The position numbers were made by a program, and so were the translations under genes. The notes beneath the pieces are model-generated. The model saw only the letters and a list, made by a program, of their open reading frames with translations, was not told the origin of the DNA and ran no database searches. From Planctomycetota bacterium (GTDB lineage Bacteria > Planctomycetota > Phycisphaerae > Phycisphaerales > SM1A02): 64,000 bases of DNA. Of the stretch, positions 55,203-63,904 are shown in pieces. Positions within the stretch are counted from its first letter, which is position 1. Each line of letters opens with the position of its first letter. Where the stretch lies: assembly GCA_003671025.1 (NCBI GenBank), contig QWPW01000010.1, positions 1 through 64,000 on the forward strand, in the 5' to 3' direction.

Positions 55203-56449
55203 CAGGTGCGCCGTGCCCGAGTGCCGGGGCGCCGTGTCCGTTGAACAACGAGATGCGCGCCGCAGCACGCGCGGTTGCATCGCGCCTCACCGACAAGGGG
55301 TTCACCGCACTTTTCGCTGGCGGATGTGTGCGTGATTGGTTGCTCGGACATGTTCCCGACGACTACGACATCGCGACCGATGCGGTGCCTGATCGCATCA
55401 GAGAAATTTTTCCTTCGGCGCGCAGCGTGGGCGAATCGTTTGGCGTGATGTTGGTGCGTCACGCGCGTCACACGTTTGAGGTGGCGACGTTTCGCAAAGA
55501 TGGCCCGTATCACGATGGCCGTCGTCCGAGCTCAGTGGAGTTTTCCGATCGCGATGCCGACGCCGCGCGACGCGACTTCACCGTCAACGGAATATTTCAG
55601 GATCCACGCGACGACTCGATCATCGACTTGTGGAATGGCCGCGGCGATCTCGCGGCTCGACTCATTCGCGCCATTGGTGATCCACACGCGCGCATCGCCG
55701 AGGATCGATTGCGCATGTTGCGCGCGGTGCGCTTTGCCGCGCGACTGGGCTTCACCATCGAGCCAGCCACGGCCGCGGCGATCACGGCCCACGCACGCGA
55801 ACTCGCGTCGGTGAGCGCGGAACGCGTGGGCGAAGAACTGCGCAAGATGCTCGCGCATCCGTCGCGCGCGGATGCCGCGCACTCCTGCGAGACTCTCGGA
55901 CTTGACCGCGCGGTGTTTGCGAGCGCGGCAATCGTCGGAGAACTCACGCGTCTGCGCGCGCTTGCGGCACAATCCGAATCGATGACCGCGTTGGCCGCGT
56001 GGTGGCTCGATCGCGCTGCGCGAGGCGGCGAAGAGAGCATCTTGCAGGCGACCGCGCACGCGCGGACAGCGCTCAAACTATCCAACGCCGAGACGACGCT
56101 GTTCGAGGCCACACTCACCGCGCGCGAGCGAATTTGCCGCGATTTTGCGGGATATTCGCTGGCCGCGCGCAAGCGGCTCGCCGCATCGCTGGGCTTTGAT
56201 GCGGCCTTGGACATCGTGGCCGCAGAAGACCTGGACAGCGCCGATCGCTGGCGTCGCATGGCCGATATAGAGCTTCCCTCGCGCATGCTTCCCACGGCGC
56301 TGGTCAACGGAGAATCGCTGCTGCGCGAGGGGTATCGCGCCGGTCCGTCGTTCAAGGTGCTGCTCGATTTGGCGATGGATGCGCAGCTCGAGCGGCGCAT
56401 CATGAGCGAAGCCGAGGGCCTCGCGTTGGTGCGTCAGTCGTCGAAGTGA
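55199..56449 (+). CDS. CCA tRNA nucleotidyltransferase / poly(A) polymerase family
   Basis: This 416-residue class II nucleotidyltransferase contains GGCVRDWLLG (41-50), the catalytic aspartates in DYDIATD (55-61), RRDFTVNG and DRLRMLRAVRFAARL. The N-terminal catalytic and neck regions suit either CCA addition or poly(A) polymerase; the C-terminal part is short and does not decide. GTG 55199 overlaps the plsC TGA. An internal ATG (55253) lies just before the conserved region and is an alternative. It closes the TIM-cmk-plsC-cca operon. Confidence 0.88.
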   Translation: MTGAPCPSAGAPCPLNNEMRAAARAVASRLTDKGFTALFAGGCVRDWLLGHVPDDYDIATDAVPDRIREIFPSARSVGESFGVMLVRHARHTFEVATFRKDGPYHDGRRPSSVEFSDRDADAARRDFTVNGIFQDPRDDSIIDLWNGRGDLAARLIRAIGDPHARIAEDRLRMLRAVRFAARLGFTIEPATAAAITAHARELASVSAERVGEELRKMLAHPSRADAAHSCETLGLDRAVFASAAIVGELTRLRALAAQSESMTALAAWWLDRAARGGEESILQATAHARTALKLSNAETTLFEATLTARERICRDFAGYSLAARKRLAASLGFDAALDIVAAEDLDSADRWRRMADIELPSRMLPTALVNGESLLREGYRAGPSFKVLLDLAMDAQLERRIMSEAEGLALVRQSSK

Positions 56450-56509
56450 TTCGCGCAATTCGTTGCATCCCGCGAGCGTTTGCGTCGTTCCATCGATGCC
56501 GACCGAACG

Positions 56510-56563
56510 GTCAGACATGAGTCAGACGCGGGTCAGACGCGGGTCAGACACAGGTCAGAACAC
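56510..56563. repeat. 11-nt tandem repeat array after the CCA-type gene
   Basis: Units gtcagacatga, gtcagacgcgg, gtcagacgcgg and gtcagacacag occupy 56510-56553, followed by gtcagaacac. The array begins 60 nt past the preceding stop codon. The central two copies are identical. Confidence 0.92.
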
Positions 56564-56692
56564 TGCTTCGATGCCTCTCTGAATTTGCCACCCACGGCGG
56601 TTTCAATGCGCAACCATCTGCGCGCCGACCGTAAGATGGCAAGTCTTCTCCGCGCAGGGACTCACCTGCGCATTCCTTCTCGCGAGACCACC

Positions 56693-57877
56693 ATGCGCCA
56701 CGCAGCTACCGTCACATCCGTCGTCACACGCGCCGCAGCATCGATCTTGTTCGCAGGCGCCGCAGCGACGACCGCGACCGCCGACACCACGGGTGCGGCA
56801 CTTCCGTCGACGCTCACCGCGCCAAAGGTCTACGTGTTCCCGCTCACGGGACAGATGGGCACCGATATCTCGCCGCAACTCTTCGACATCATCGTCGAAG
56901 ACATCAAGAAGCAGAAGCCAGACATCGTGGTGATGCAACTCAAGAGCGCGGACAAAGATCGCAACGACTATTTGCAGAACGACGACAGGATGGAATTCGG
57001 TATGCCCCAAGTGGAGCAGTACCGCGACATGGTGAAGAAGGTCCACGAAGAACTCCCCAAGATTCCGCAGATCATGTGGGTCGAAGATTCAGTGGGTTTC
57101 GCCACGCTCATCGCGCTCGGTTGGCCTGATCTCTACATGAAGAGCGATGCGCGCATGTCGGGTTTGCAAGGCGTTGCCGCGATGGCGCAGGGTTGGCAGG
57201 ATCCCGATGTTGCCGCCAAGATGCTCGCGGCGTGGACCGGCATCGGCAAGGGAATTCTGCAGCAGGGCGGCTACCGACTCGAACTTGGCGACGCGATGAT
57301 TTTCCCAGAGCAAACGCTTTCGGTGAATTTCGATGGACGCAAAGTGACATGGTTGCTCGACACCGCGGGCGTGTGGATCGTCGACAGCAGCAAGGAAGTC
57401 ACCGCGCACTTTGATGCGACTCTCGCAGAAGACACTGGTCTCGCCGACGGCATCGCGGACTCGCTTGATGATCTGATGTTCTTGCTCGGCTACCGCGAAT
57501 TCACGCAGGTTGAGAGCGGTCCCAAACTCGCCAAGCAATACGTTGAGGACTGGCGCCGCAGCATGGATCGCTGCGTCGAGTGGATGGCTGATGCGAAGGA
57601 TGTTGATTCGACCGTCGCGGGATTGGGCAAGGCTAAGACGCTGTACGAGAAGGTTCTCGCGGCGATGAAGCAATTCCCCGCACTCGAATTGCGTCTTGGT
57701 CGTATGGGTATTCCAAGCAAGGGACAACTCGAAATCGAGATCGACAACATCAAGAAAGAAATCCAGCGCGCGCGCGAAGCTGAGAAGGGCAATCGTGGCG
57801 GCGGCAGCGGATCGGGGAGCACTGGTCGCGGCCTCGGCGGCGGCGGCGGTCTCGGTGGCGGCAAGCGCGGCAGCTGA
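56693..57877 (+). CDS. Secreted ClpP/NfeD-fold protein, paralogue 1
   Basis: This 394-residue protein has a signal peptide (about 1-33) and then a ClpP/crotonase-type fold recognisable by VVMQLKSADKDRND and WVEDSVGFATLIALGWPDLYM. These are equivalent to the oxyanion strand and catalytic-Ser helix of NfeD/SppA peptidases. The Pro-Gly-Gly strand of those enzymes is missing, and the serine position is a DSVG variant, so catalysis is doubtful. C-terminal coiled-coil helices (about 300-370) end in a Gly/Ser-rich, low-complexity tail. ATG 56693 is chosen since it yields the signal peptide. The next gene is a relative. Confidence 0.75.
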   Translation: MRHAATVTSVVTRAAASILFAGAAATTATADTTGAALPSTLTAPKVYVFPLTGQMGTDISPQLFDIIVEDIKKQKPDIVVMQLKSADKDRNDYLQNDDRMEFGMPQVEQYRDMVKKVHEELPKIPQIMWVEDSVGFATLIALGWPDLYMKSDARMSGLQGVAAMAQGWQDPDVAAKMLAAWTGIGKGILQQGGYRLELGDAMIFPEQTLSVNFDGRKVTWLLDTAGVWIVDSSKEVTAHFDATLAEDTGLADGIADSLDDLMFLLGYREFTQVESGPKLAKQYVEDWRRSMDRCVEWMADAKDVDSTVAGLGKAKTLYEKVLAAMKQFPALELRLGRMGIPSKGQLEIEIDNIKKEIQRAREAEKGNRGGGSGSGSTGRGLGGGGGLGGGKRGS

Positions 57878-57935
57878 GTATTTGTCGCAAGTTTCAAGTC
57901 GGGCGTGCAGTGATTCCCGCGCGCCTAAGGGAAGT

Positions 57936-57971
57936 CTGATCGCAAGACTGATCGCAAGCCTGATCGCAAAC
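57936..57971. repeat. Three 12-nt repeats between the two ClpP-fold genes
   Basis: Copies ctgatcgcaaga, ctgatcgcaagc and ctgatcgcaaac lie head-to-tail at 57936-57971, differing only in the last two bases. They end 12 nt before the ATG of the second paralogue, in the place expected for its ribosome-binding site. Confidence 0.93.
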
Positions 57972-57983
57972 TACGAACTGATC

Positions 57984-59348
57984 ATGAAACATAACACTGT
58001 TCTTCGCTCGCTCACGGTTTCAACTCTGGCACTCGGGCTTTCGTTGGGCGCCCTGTCGAGTGCGACGGCTGCGTTTCCCAACGCGCCACGCATGGGAGAT
58101 GTCAAGCTCGCCAACGGCGGAGTGTGGAAGGGCGATGTGGGCGCGCAAGTTCGTGCGACCTTCATGGTCAATGGAAAAGAAGTCATCGTTGAAGGCAAAG
58201 TCACCAAGCTCGACAAGAGCCTCGTCGTGATTGAGGTCACAGAGGGCGGCAAGTTGGTCAAGAAGACCATCCTCTCGCTCGATCTGAAAAAGATGGAGAC
58301 GCTCGCGGCAGCTGCTGCTGGCGCATCCACTCCTGGCGTCGCGACGACAACCATTGCGAGCGGAGCGGGCGCCAAAACCGCAAGCACCGCGACCACCGCT
58401 GCAACGACCACGACTGATGCCACTGCCGCGAAGATCCCCAGCGTGTTCGTGCTTCCATGGGAAGGCACCGTCGGCATCGGCGCGCGTCACGACGAAATCG
58501 AAATGATCGCCAAGGAAGCGGACAAGCTCGGTCCTGGCCAGATCATCGTGCTCGAAGTCAACAGTCCCGGTGGACTGGTGACCGAAGGCGACAAGATCAA
58601 CGTCACGCTTACCGAACTGAAGAAGCGTCATCGCGTCGTCGCGTGGATCAAGAAGGCGATCTCCGCGGCGGCGTTCACCAGCCTGCACTGCGACGAGATT
58701 TACTTCATGCGCGTTGGCGCGCTCGGTTCGATCACGATGTTCGCGGGACAGACCGCGATCTCCGGCGCTGAGCTGCAAGCTTGGCTCAAGATGCTCGGCG
58801 AAGTGTGCGAACTCGGCGGCCGTCCCGCGATCGTTGGTCAAGCGATGGTCACCAATCCGGTTCTGTGCAGTTACGACCGCGACGACGATGGCAACATCAC
58901 GTGGTATTCGACACTCGAGGGCAAGTACGACCTCTCCGACGAGAAGCAGAATCTCACCCTCAACTGCGACAACGCGCTGCATTGCAAGTTTTCGGATGGG
59001 ACTGCGGACACCGTCGAAGAACTCGCCGCGTGCATGCAGTTGAAGGAATGGAAAGAAGCGAGCGATGTCGGCCGCAAGATCCACGAGGATTGGCAGCGCA
59101 CGCTCAAGCAGTGTGCGGAAATCAAACCGCTGCTGCTCAACGACTATCAGAATCCCGGTGGCGCCGATGCAGTTGCGCAGATCGGTAATCAGATCAAGGC
59201 CATCACTGAGATCTTGAAGTGGTACGACCGTTGCTATCCCGGCATGGTCTACGAAGCGCCCAATCTCCCACCAGATAAGAAGCCGCTGCAAGATGAGCTC
59301 GAAGCGTTGAAGAAGCGCTTGGGAAATATCAAGCGCAACCAGCGCTGA
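57984..59348 (+). CDS. Secreted ClpP/NfeD-fold serine peptidase-like protein, paralogue 2
   Basis: This 454-residue protein has a signal peptide (about 1-30), an SH3-like beta segment (about 35-105) and an Ala/Thr linker. A NfeD/SDH-type domain follows (about 150-300): IIVLEVNSPGGLVTEGDKI gives the oxyanion PGG loop, and KAISAAAFTSLHCDEIYFM holds the candidate nucleophile Ser. GALGSITMFAG follows, and a helical C-terminus (about 380-450) completes it. The motif set is better preserved than in its neighbour, so this one may be an active periplasmic peptidase. A Cys-rich patch (CELGG, CDNALHC) is unusual. Its stop codon is inside a 21-nt tandem repeat. Confidence 0.82.
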   Translation: MKHNTVLRSLTVSTLALGLSLGALSSATAAFPNAPRMGDVKLANGGVWKGDVGAQVRATFMVNGKEVIVEGKVTKLDKSLVVIEVTEGGKLVKKTILSLDLKKMETLAAAAAGASTPGVATTTIASGAGAKTASTATTAATTTTDATAAKIPSVFVLPWEGTVGIGARHDEIEMIAKEADKLGPGQIIVLEVNSPGGLVTEGDKINVTLTELKKRHRVVAWIKKAISAAAFTSLHCDEIYFMRVGALGSITMFAGQTAISGAELQAWLKMLGEVCELGGRPAIVGQAMVTNPVLCSYDRDDDGNITWYSTLEGKYDLSDEKQNLTLNCDNALHCKFSDGTADTVEELAACMQLKEWKEASDVGRKIHEDWQRTLKQCAEIKPLLLNDYQNPGGADAVAQIGNQIKAITEILKWYDRCYPGMVYEAPNLPPDKKPLQDELEALKKRLGNIKRNQR

Positions 59349-59392
59349 CGCAACACAAGCACGCGCTGACGCAACACAAGCACGCGCTGACG
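59342..59392. repeat. 21-nt tandem repeat containing the stop codon of the peptidase-like gene
   Basis: Two perfect copies of a 21-nt unit beginning gcgctgacgc (59342-59362, 59363-59383) and a 9-nt partial copy. The TGA stop at 59346-59348 recurs in frame at 59367-59369 and 59388-59390. Confidence 0.94.
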
Positions 59393-59426
59393 ACGCGAGC
59401 CGTTCACGCGAAACATTTCAATCAAC

Positions 59427-59455
59427 AACGCCCTGCGTATTTCGCAGGGCGTTTT
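59427..59455 (+). terminator. Intrinsic terminator after the ClpP-fold gene pair
   Basis: An 11-bp perfect stem (aacgccctgcg / cgcagggcgtt) with a tattt loop ends in a short T-run (gttttc). It lies 78 nt after the stop of the second paralogue. Confidence 0.85.
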
Positions 59456-59511
59456 CCTAGGTGAGTTGTCGCGTACTTGCGCGGTGACATCATCCACATG
59501 AGGATGCATTC

Positions 59512-60159
59512 ATGTCGACGCAACCTTCCGATCCTGAACTGCCTAGTGAACCGTACGCGCCCTATCCCGACGATCTCGCGGCACGTCGCGCGACATGGCC
59601 GACGGCGTTTGGCGTCGTCTCGCTCGTCGTCGGTGTGCTGGGAATGTGCATGCAAGGCGCGGCTGTGGGCATGTCGCTCGGAGGCGACAAGATCATGGGA
59701 CTCGCGGGCATGTCGATTTCGCCAGCACCGCGCATCGTGCAAATCGTTGGCGGCACACAGGCGATAATTTGCACGATGCTCGGAGTGATGCTGATCATCG
59801 GCTCGCGGCTGCTCATCATGCGCAAGCCGCTGGGCGCGCAACTGGTGAAGTGGTGGGCGATCACGCGTTTGATCATGGTGGTCTTTGGTCTCGGCGCTGT
59901 GGTGTTCACGCTGCGCGCGCAAGTCGAATGGCAGATCACCATGTCGAGCGAGATGCGCGAATTTGCTCGCGGCAAGGGGATCAAAGAAGCGGACTTGCCG
60001 CCGATTGCTGATCGCGAAGTCCTCGAGAAGCAAGCGATGTGGGGCGTCGGAATCGCGAGTGTGGGGTTTTCGGTGTGGCCATTCGTGATGGCCATCGTGC
60101 TCACGGGACGCAAGGGACGCGAAGACATCGCCACGTGGTCAGCTCCGCCGACTGCATGA
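59512..60159 (+). CDS. Four-helix membrane protein of unknown function
   Basis: This 215-residue protein has a Pro-rich cytosolic N-terminus and four predicted membrane helices: about 28-50, 72-102, 115-138 and 185-205 (for example FGVVSLVVGVLGMCMQGAAV). No family is recognised. A charged loop between helices 3 and 4 (MREFARGKGIKEADLPP) is the most distinctive part. ATG 59512 and the preceding terminator suggest an independent transcript. It converges with the ABC-2 permease gene. Confidence 0.75.
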   Translation: MSTQPSDPELPSEPYAPYPDDLAARRATWPTAFGVVSLVVGVLGMCMQGAAVGMSLGGDKIMGLAGMSISPAPRIVQIVGGTQAIICTMLGVMLIIGSRLLIMRKPLGAQLVKWWAITRLIMVVFGLGAVVFTLRAQVEWQITMSSEMREFARGKGIKEADLPPIADREVLEKQAMWGVGIASVGFSVWPFVMAIVLTGRKGREDIATWSAPPTA

Positions 60160-60228
60160 GTGAGCGTGTGATGTGTGATGCGATGGGATCGTGATTGCGC
60201 CCGCGGGTCGCGATACGACGCGACCAAC

Positions 60229-61266
60229 TCATCCCACTTCGCGACGCTGAAACAACATCGCAGCAACCGAGAGCATCGCCGTCACCAACGCGAGCGAATA
60301 GGGGATCGCGTACATGATGTAGTCCAGCGGAATCTCTTTTTTCTGCGTGAGCGTGTCGGAGAGCCAGAACAATTGGAAGTTCGGCAGTGCCGCGCGGCAG
60401 AACCAGAAGAAGCCATAACTCGCACTCTGCGCCGTGGTCATCACCGCTTCGCCTGCCGAGGCTTTGCGCGCCAATTCGGCGGCGTCAAGCAACGCGCGTC
60501 CCAACATCCAATCGGAAAGCAGTCCGAGGACAAACACGCCAAACACGATGGTGAGCGTGAGCACTTGTCCTAAGCGCGTGCTCGCAGCGATGGCGATGGC
60601 GTTGAGCACGAATGTCGCGAGCGCCATCAAGAACAGCGCCTTCCACATTTGCGGCTCGAACTGTTGCGCCAGTGGGACAGAGTTCCATTCCGCGTCAAAG
60701 AACAACGAGAGCAAGTAGGCGAAGCCCAAGAAGGGAACGCCGAGCACAATCGTCCACGCGGCGAAACTCTTGCCGTAGAAAAAGTTCATCCACGCGCCGA
60801 CCGCGATGGAGACGAGCATTGCGCCCGTGCCAAAGACGATCACGGGAATATGCAGCGGATCGCGTGCGGTTTGCAGAGTTCCATGCACTTCGACCAGCAT
60901 GAACACCAGCCCTAAGTAGAGCAACGCCACCAGCATTGCCACCGAGACTCCGAGAAACTTGCCCACCACAAACACCGGGCGCGGCACAGGCTTGGAGATG
61001 ACGGTGAGCACGGTGCGATTTTCGATTTCGCGCGCGAGCACGTTGGTGGCGATGAACGCGGCCAGCACGGTGGTCGCGAGAAACACAGTCGACAATCCGA
61101 TGTCGACAAACATGCGCTGATCGTCGGTCATGGTCCACGCGCTGAAGGGGTTGCTCATCACGATCAGAATCGTGGCCGCCACGCACACAATCAGCACGAT
61201 GGGCTGGCGGATCGACTCAAGGAAGGTGTTGCGCGCGATGGCGAGAAGCTGCTCAAAAAGGGACAT
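60229..61266 (-). CDS. ABC-2 type transporter permease
   Basis: This 345-residue permease has six or more helices. The N-terminal helix is amphipathic (ARNTFLESIRQPIVL). ATNVLAREIENRTVLTVISK is the cytosolic loop typical of ABC-2/NosY-type permeases. Later segments include YGKSFAAWTIVLGVPFLGFA, followed by a 3' hydrophilic loop. No ATPase gene is adjacent, so its partner must be elsewhere. Substrate unknown. Confidence 0.85.
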   Translation of the reverse strand: MSLFEQLLAIARNTFLESIRQPIVLIVCVAATILIVMSNPFSAWTMTDDQRMFVDIGLSTVFLATTVLAAFIATNVLAREIENRTVLTVISKPVPRPVFVVGKFLGVSVAMLVALLYLGLVFMLVEVHGTLQTARDPLHIPVIVFGTGAMLVSIAVGAWMNFFYGKSFAAWTIVLGVPFLGFAYLLSLFFDAEWNSVPLAQQFEPQMWKALFLMALATFVLNAIAIAASTRLGQVLTLTIVFGVFVLGLLSDWMLGRALLDAAELARKASAGEAVMTTAQSASYGFFWFCRAALPNFQLFWLSDTLTQKKEIPLDYIMYAIPYSLALVTAMLSVAAMLFQRREVG

Positions 61267-61566
61267 GCGTGGGCTTTGGTTTCAGGTGAAACGTGTCATG
61301 AGCATCGCGGGCATCGGTCGAGCGCGCCGCGTCTTGCGCCGTTGTCGTCGCGCTTGGAAGGCGACCCGAATTGTTTCGCAGCGAGGAGAAATGTCCGAGT
61401 GCGAAAGCGATGAGAACTCACCCCTGCACACTCGACGCGCGTACCTTACAGTACCAATCCATCCGTTGAGGATGGATCCATTTCTTGCCCGCGAGGGCGT
61501 GTCAAGGCCTTGCGTGCGCCTCGCGTGCGCGGGACCACAACCTGTTCGAACCAATTCCACGCACCG
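61267..61566. other. Divergent promoter region before the HflK-like gene
   Basis: This 300-bp gap separates divergent genes. No small gene, tRNA or terminator was recognised in it. A TTCGAA word at 61545 is not flanked by a T-stem. Confidence 0.45.
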
Positions 61567-63771
61567 ATGCGCATTGACCACCACGCCTACCAGCGGGCCA
61601 CGGGCGTCGCCGCCTCAGGCTTCTTCACACAGCTCGTCATCGCGCTGTTGCTCCTCGTTTTTGGAAAGTCGACCGGCGATTCGGCGAGCGTCATCGCGTC
61701 CTCATGGGCGTTCTGCGGCCTGGTCGTATGGCTTGGCTTGGTGTTGGTCTTTCATCAACATCGACTCGAGCGTCTTGAGAATTTGGAGATGGACGCGGGC
61801 ACGCGCCTCGATGACTCGGGACGTTTGTTCACTCCCGATGAAGCGCGCGTAGCCAAGCGACGTCTCGGCTTGATGCACTCGGTGCTCATGCCGATCGCGA
61901 GTTGCCTCTACGCGATGCTCTTGGTGGGAATGGCGTGGGGCGTGCTGTTGTGGTTCAGCCGCGTCGATGAAGCGAATGCCGATCTTGGACAATTCACCAC
62001 CACATCAGCCGCCGGTTGGCAATTGGCAGTCGCCTTCGGTTGCGCTCTCGCGTCGTTCATCTTCTCGCGATTTCTCGCGGGAATGAGCGTGCAACCAGCG
62101 TGGAGCAATCTGCGCGGCGGCGCCGCGGTGATGGTGGGAAATGCGTTGGTCTCGATGGCCGTCGGTGTGGGCACGATCTTCACGATGCTCGCCGACGATA
62201 AGAAGGAAGGCGTTGCCGTTCTCGAGGGCATCTCCTACGGCATCGCGATCTTCATGATGGTGGTCGCTGCCGAAACCACGCTGAACTTTCTGCTCAACCT
62301 CTATCGACCACGACGCGCCGGCGAAACGGCGCGTCCTGCTTTTGATTCGCGTCTGCTCAGTTTGTTTGCTGCGCCCGATTCCATCGTGCGTTCCATCAAC
62401 GAAGCGGTGAACTACCAGTTCGGTTTCGACATCACCAGTTCGTGGGGCTATCAACTGCTGCTGCGCAACTTCGTGCGCTTGCTTGCAGTGGGCGTGGTGG
62501 TGGTGTTTGCGCTCACTACGTTGGTGGTGGTTCAACCGCAAGAGCAAGCGTTGCGCTTGCGCTTTGGTCGGCCTATCGGCGAGGTCTATCAAGGCTCGCC
62601 CATGTCCAAGTTGCCTTGGCCCATCGACACCGCGATTGTGCGCGACGTGAATCGCGTGCGTGAGTTGCCGCTGGGACTCGTGCGTCCCGTGCGCGCGGGC
62701 GACGTGATCGTCTGGGGCGAAGAAACGATCGAGATCGATCAGATCACGAATCTGTTCTTAGTCGCCGCGGGTTCGCGCGCGGCCGATGCGCAAGCCGCGC
62801 AACGCGCCGCAGGATCATTGCTCGCTCCCAACGCGACGTTTGCGGGAAACGCAGCATTGGGGTCTGGCAGCGATCGCAGTTCTGAGCAAGGCGTTGCGCT
62901 CGCCACTGATCAATTCGCAGTGGTCGAAGCGGACATCGTGTTGCAGTATCGCGTGCGTGATCGCGAGCTCACCAAGTTCCTTGAGTTCTCCAACGACACT
63001 AAGAGTCGACGCACTGCGCTCGATATGCGCGAGCGTGCGATGAAGGCGATCGCGTTGCGTGAAGTCACGCGCGCGTTGAGTGTGCGCACGCTTGACGAAG
63101 TGCTTTCGCCGCCGATTGACGCGCCGCTGGTCGATGCGTTGGCGCAGGGAATTCAGCAGGCATTTGATGCATATGACTGTGGCGTTGAAGTGGTGGGACT
63201 GAGCATTCCGCGACTGCGCCCGCCGGGAAAAGACGGCGGCAAGTTCGAAGAACTTTCGGTCGCGCGTCAGAACGGCCGTCGTCAATTGGAAATGGAAACC
63301 AGCACCGTCAACACGACCATGAGTCTCATCATTGGCAGCGCCGCCGCCGCCGACGAGATGGTCAAGGGTATTGAAGAACTCGCACGCTTGGAGTCGGCCG
63401 CGAAGTTGCCTGACGGAGCCAACGCGCGTGTGGCCGCCGATGCGTTGCGCAACAAACTCGAGCAGCAATTGCTCGACTCACGCGCGCAAGCGGCGAGCGT
63501 GATTTCGGGCGCGCGCGCCATGCGTTGGACCGCGCTGATGGATGCGCAAGCGATTGCCCAAGATGTCCTCGGTCAAGCGCCTGCGTGGGAAGTTGACCCT
63601 GAGCTCTATCGCACGCGTCGCACGATGGAGGCGCTCGCCGATGCGCTGTCGAGTGTGCGCATCAAGTACATGTTGTTGCCCGATGCCGCGCGTGTGCGTG
63701 TCGACATCGACATGCAAGAGCCTTCGGCGGGACTCAACCTCGGCGACTATCTCGAGAAGAAACAAGAGTGA
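61567..63771 (+). CDS. hflK: HflK-like SPFH protein with extended multi-pass N-terminus
   Basis: This 734-residue protein is nearly twice the usual HflK length. Residues 1 to about 270 hold five or six membrane helices (first at about 15-35) with short loops. A further helix at about 310-332 (LLAVGVVVVFALTTLVVV) leads into the SPFH/band-7 domain: QPQEQALRLRFGRPIG, SKLPWPIDTAI and FAVVEADIVLQYRV. A helical stalk (about 560-680) follows. HflK and HflC form cage-like complexes around the FtsH protease. ATG 61567 starts just before the first helix. Confidence 0.88.
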   Translation: MRIDHHAYQRATGVAASGFFTQLVIALLLLVFGKSTGDSASVIASSWAFCGLVVWLGLVLVFHQHRLERLENLEMDAGTRLDDSGRLFTPDEARVAKRRLGLMHSVLMPIASCLYAMLLVGMAWGVLLWFSRVDEANADLGQFTTTSAAGWQLAVAFGCALASFIFSRFLAGMSVQPAWSNLRGGAAVMVGNALVSMAVGVGTIFTMLADDKKEGVAVLEGISYGIAIFMMVVAAETTLNFLLNLYRPRRAGETARPAFDSRLLSLFAAPDSIVRSINEAVNYQFGFDITSSWGYQLLLRNFVRLLAVGVVVVFALTTLVVVQPQEQALRLRFGRPIGEVYQGSPMSKLPWPIDTAIVRDVNRVRELPLGLVRPVRAGDVIVWGEETIEIDQITNLFLVAAGSRAADAQAAQRAAGSLLAPNATFAGNAALGSGSDRSSEQGVALATDQFAVVEADIVLQYRVRDRELTKFLEFSNDTKSRRTALDMRERAMKAIALREVTRALSVRTLDEVLSPPIDAPLVDALAQGIQQAFDAYDCGVEVVGLSIPRLRPPGKDGGKFEELSVARQNGRRQLEMETSTVNTTMSLIIGSAAAADEMVKGIEELARLESAAKLPDGANARVAADALRNKLEQQLLDSRAQAASVISGARAMRWTALMDAQAIAQDVLGQAPAWEVDPELYRTRRTMEALADALSSVRIKYMLLPDAARVRVDIDMQEPSAGLNLGDYLEKKQE

Positions 63772-63803
63772 CGGCGCGGATCCTAGAGATCAATCAACAC
63801 AAC

Positions 63804-63850
63804 GATCAACACAACGATCAACGCAACGATCAACGCAACGATCAACGACC
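63804..63850. repeat. 12-nt repeats between hflK and the next gene
   Basis: Copies gatcaacacaac (63804-63815), gatcaacgcaac (63816-63827) and gatcaacgcaac (63828-63839) are followed by gatcaacgacc. Degenerate copies also precede the tract. They fill most of the 133-bp gap after the hflK stop. Confidence 0.94.
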
Positions 63851-63904
63851 TGCAGCATCAACGACGCTCACACGCGTCATGAAGAACAAACGACGGAATC
63901 AGCT

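Noticed and set aside
61530..61560. tRNA-like TTCGAA word near 61545
   Set aside because: The flanking bases do not form a T-stem and no acceptor or anticodon arm can be drawn.
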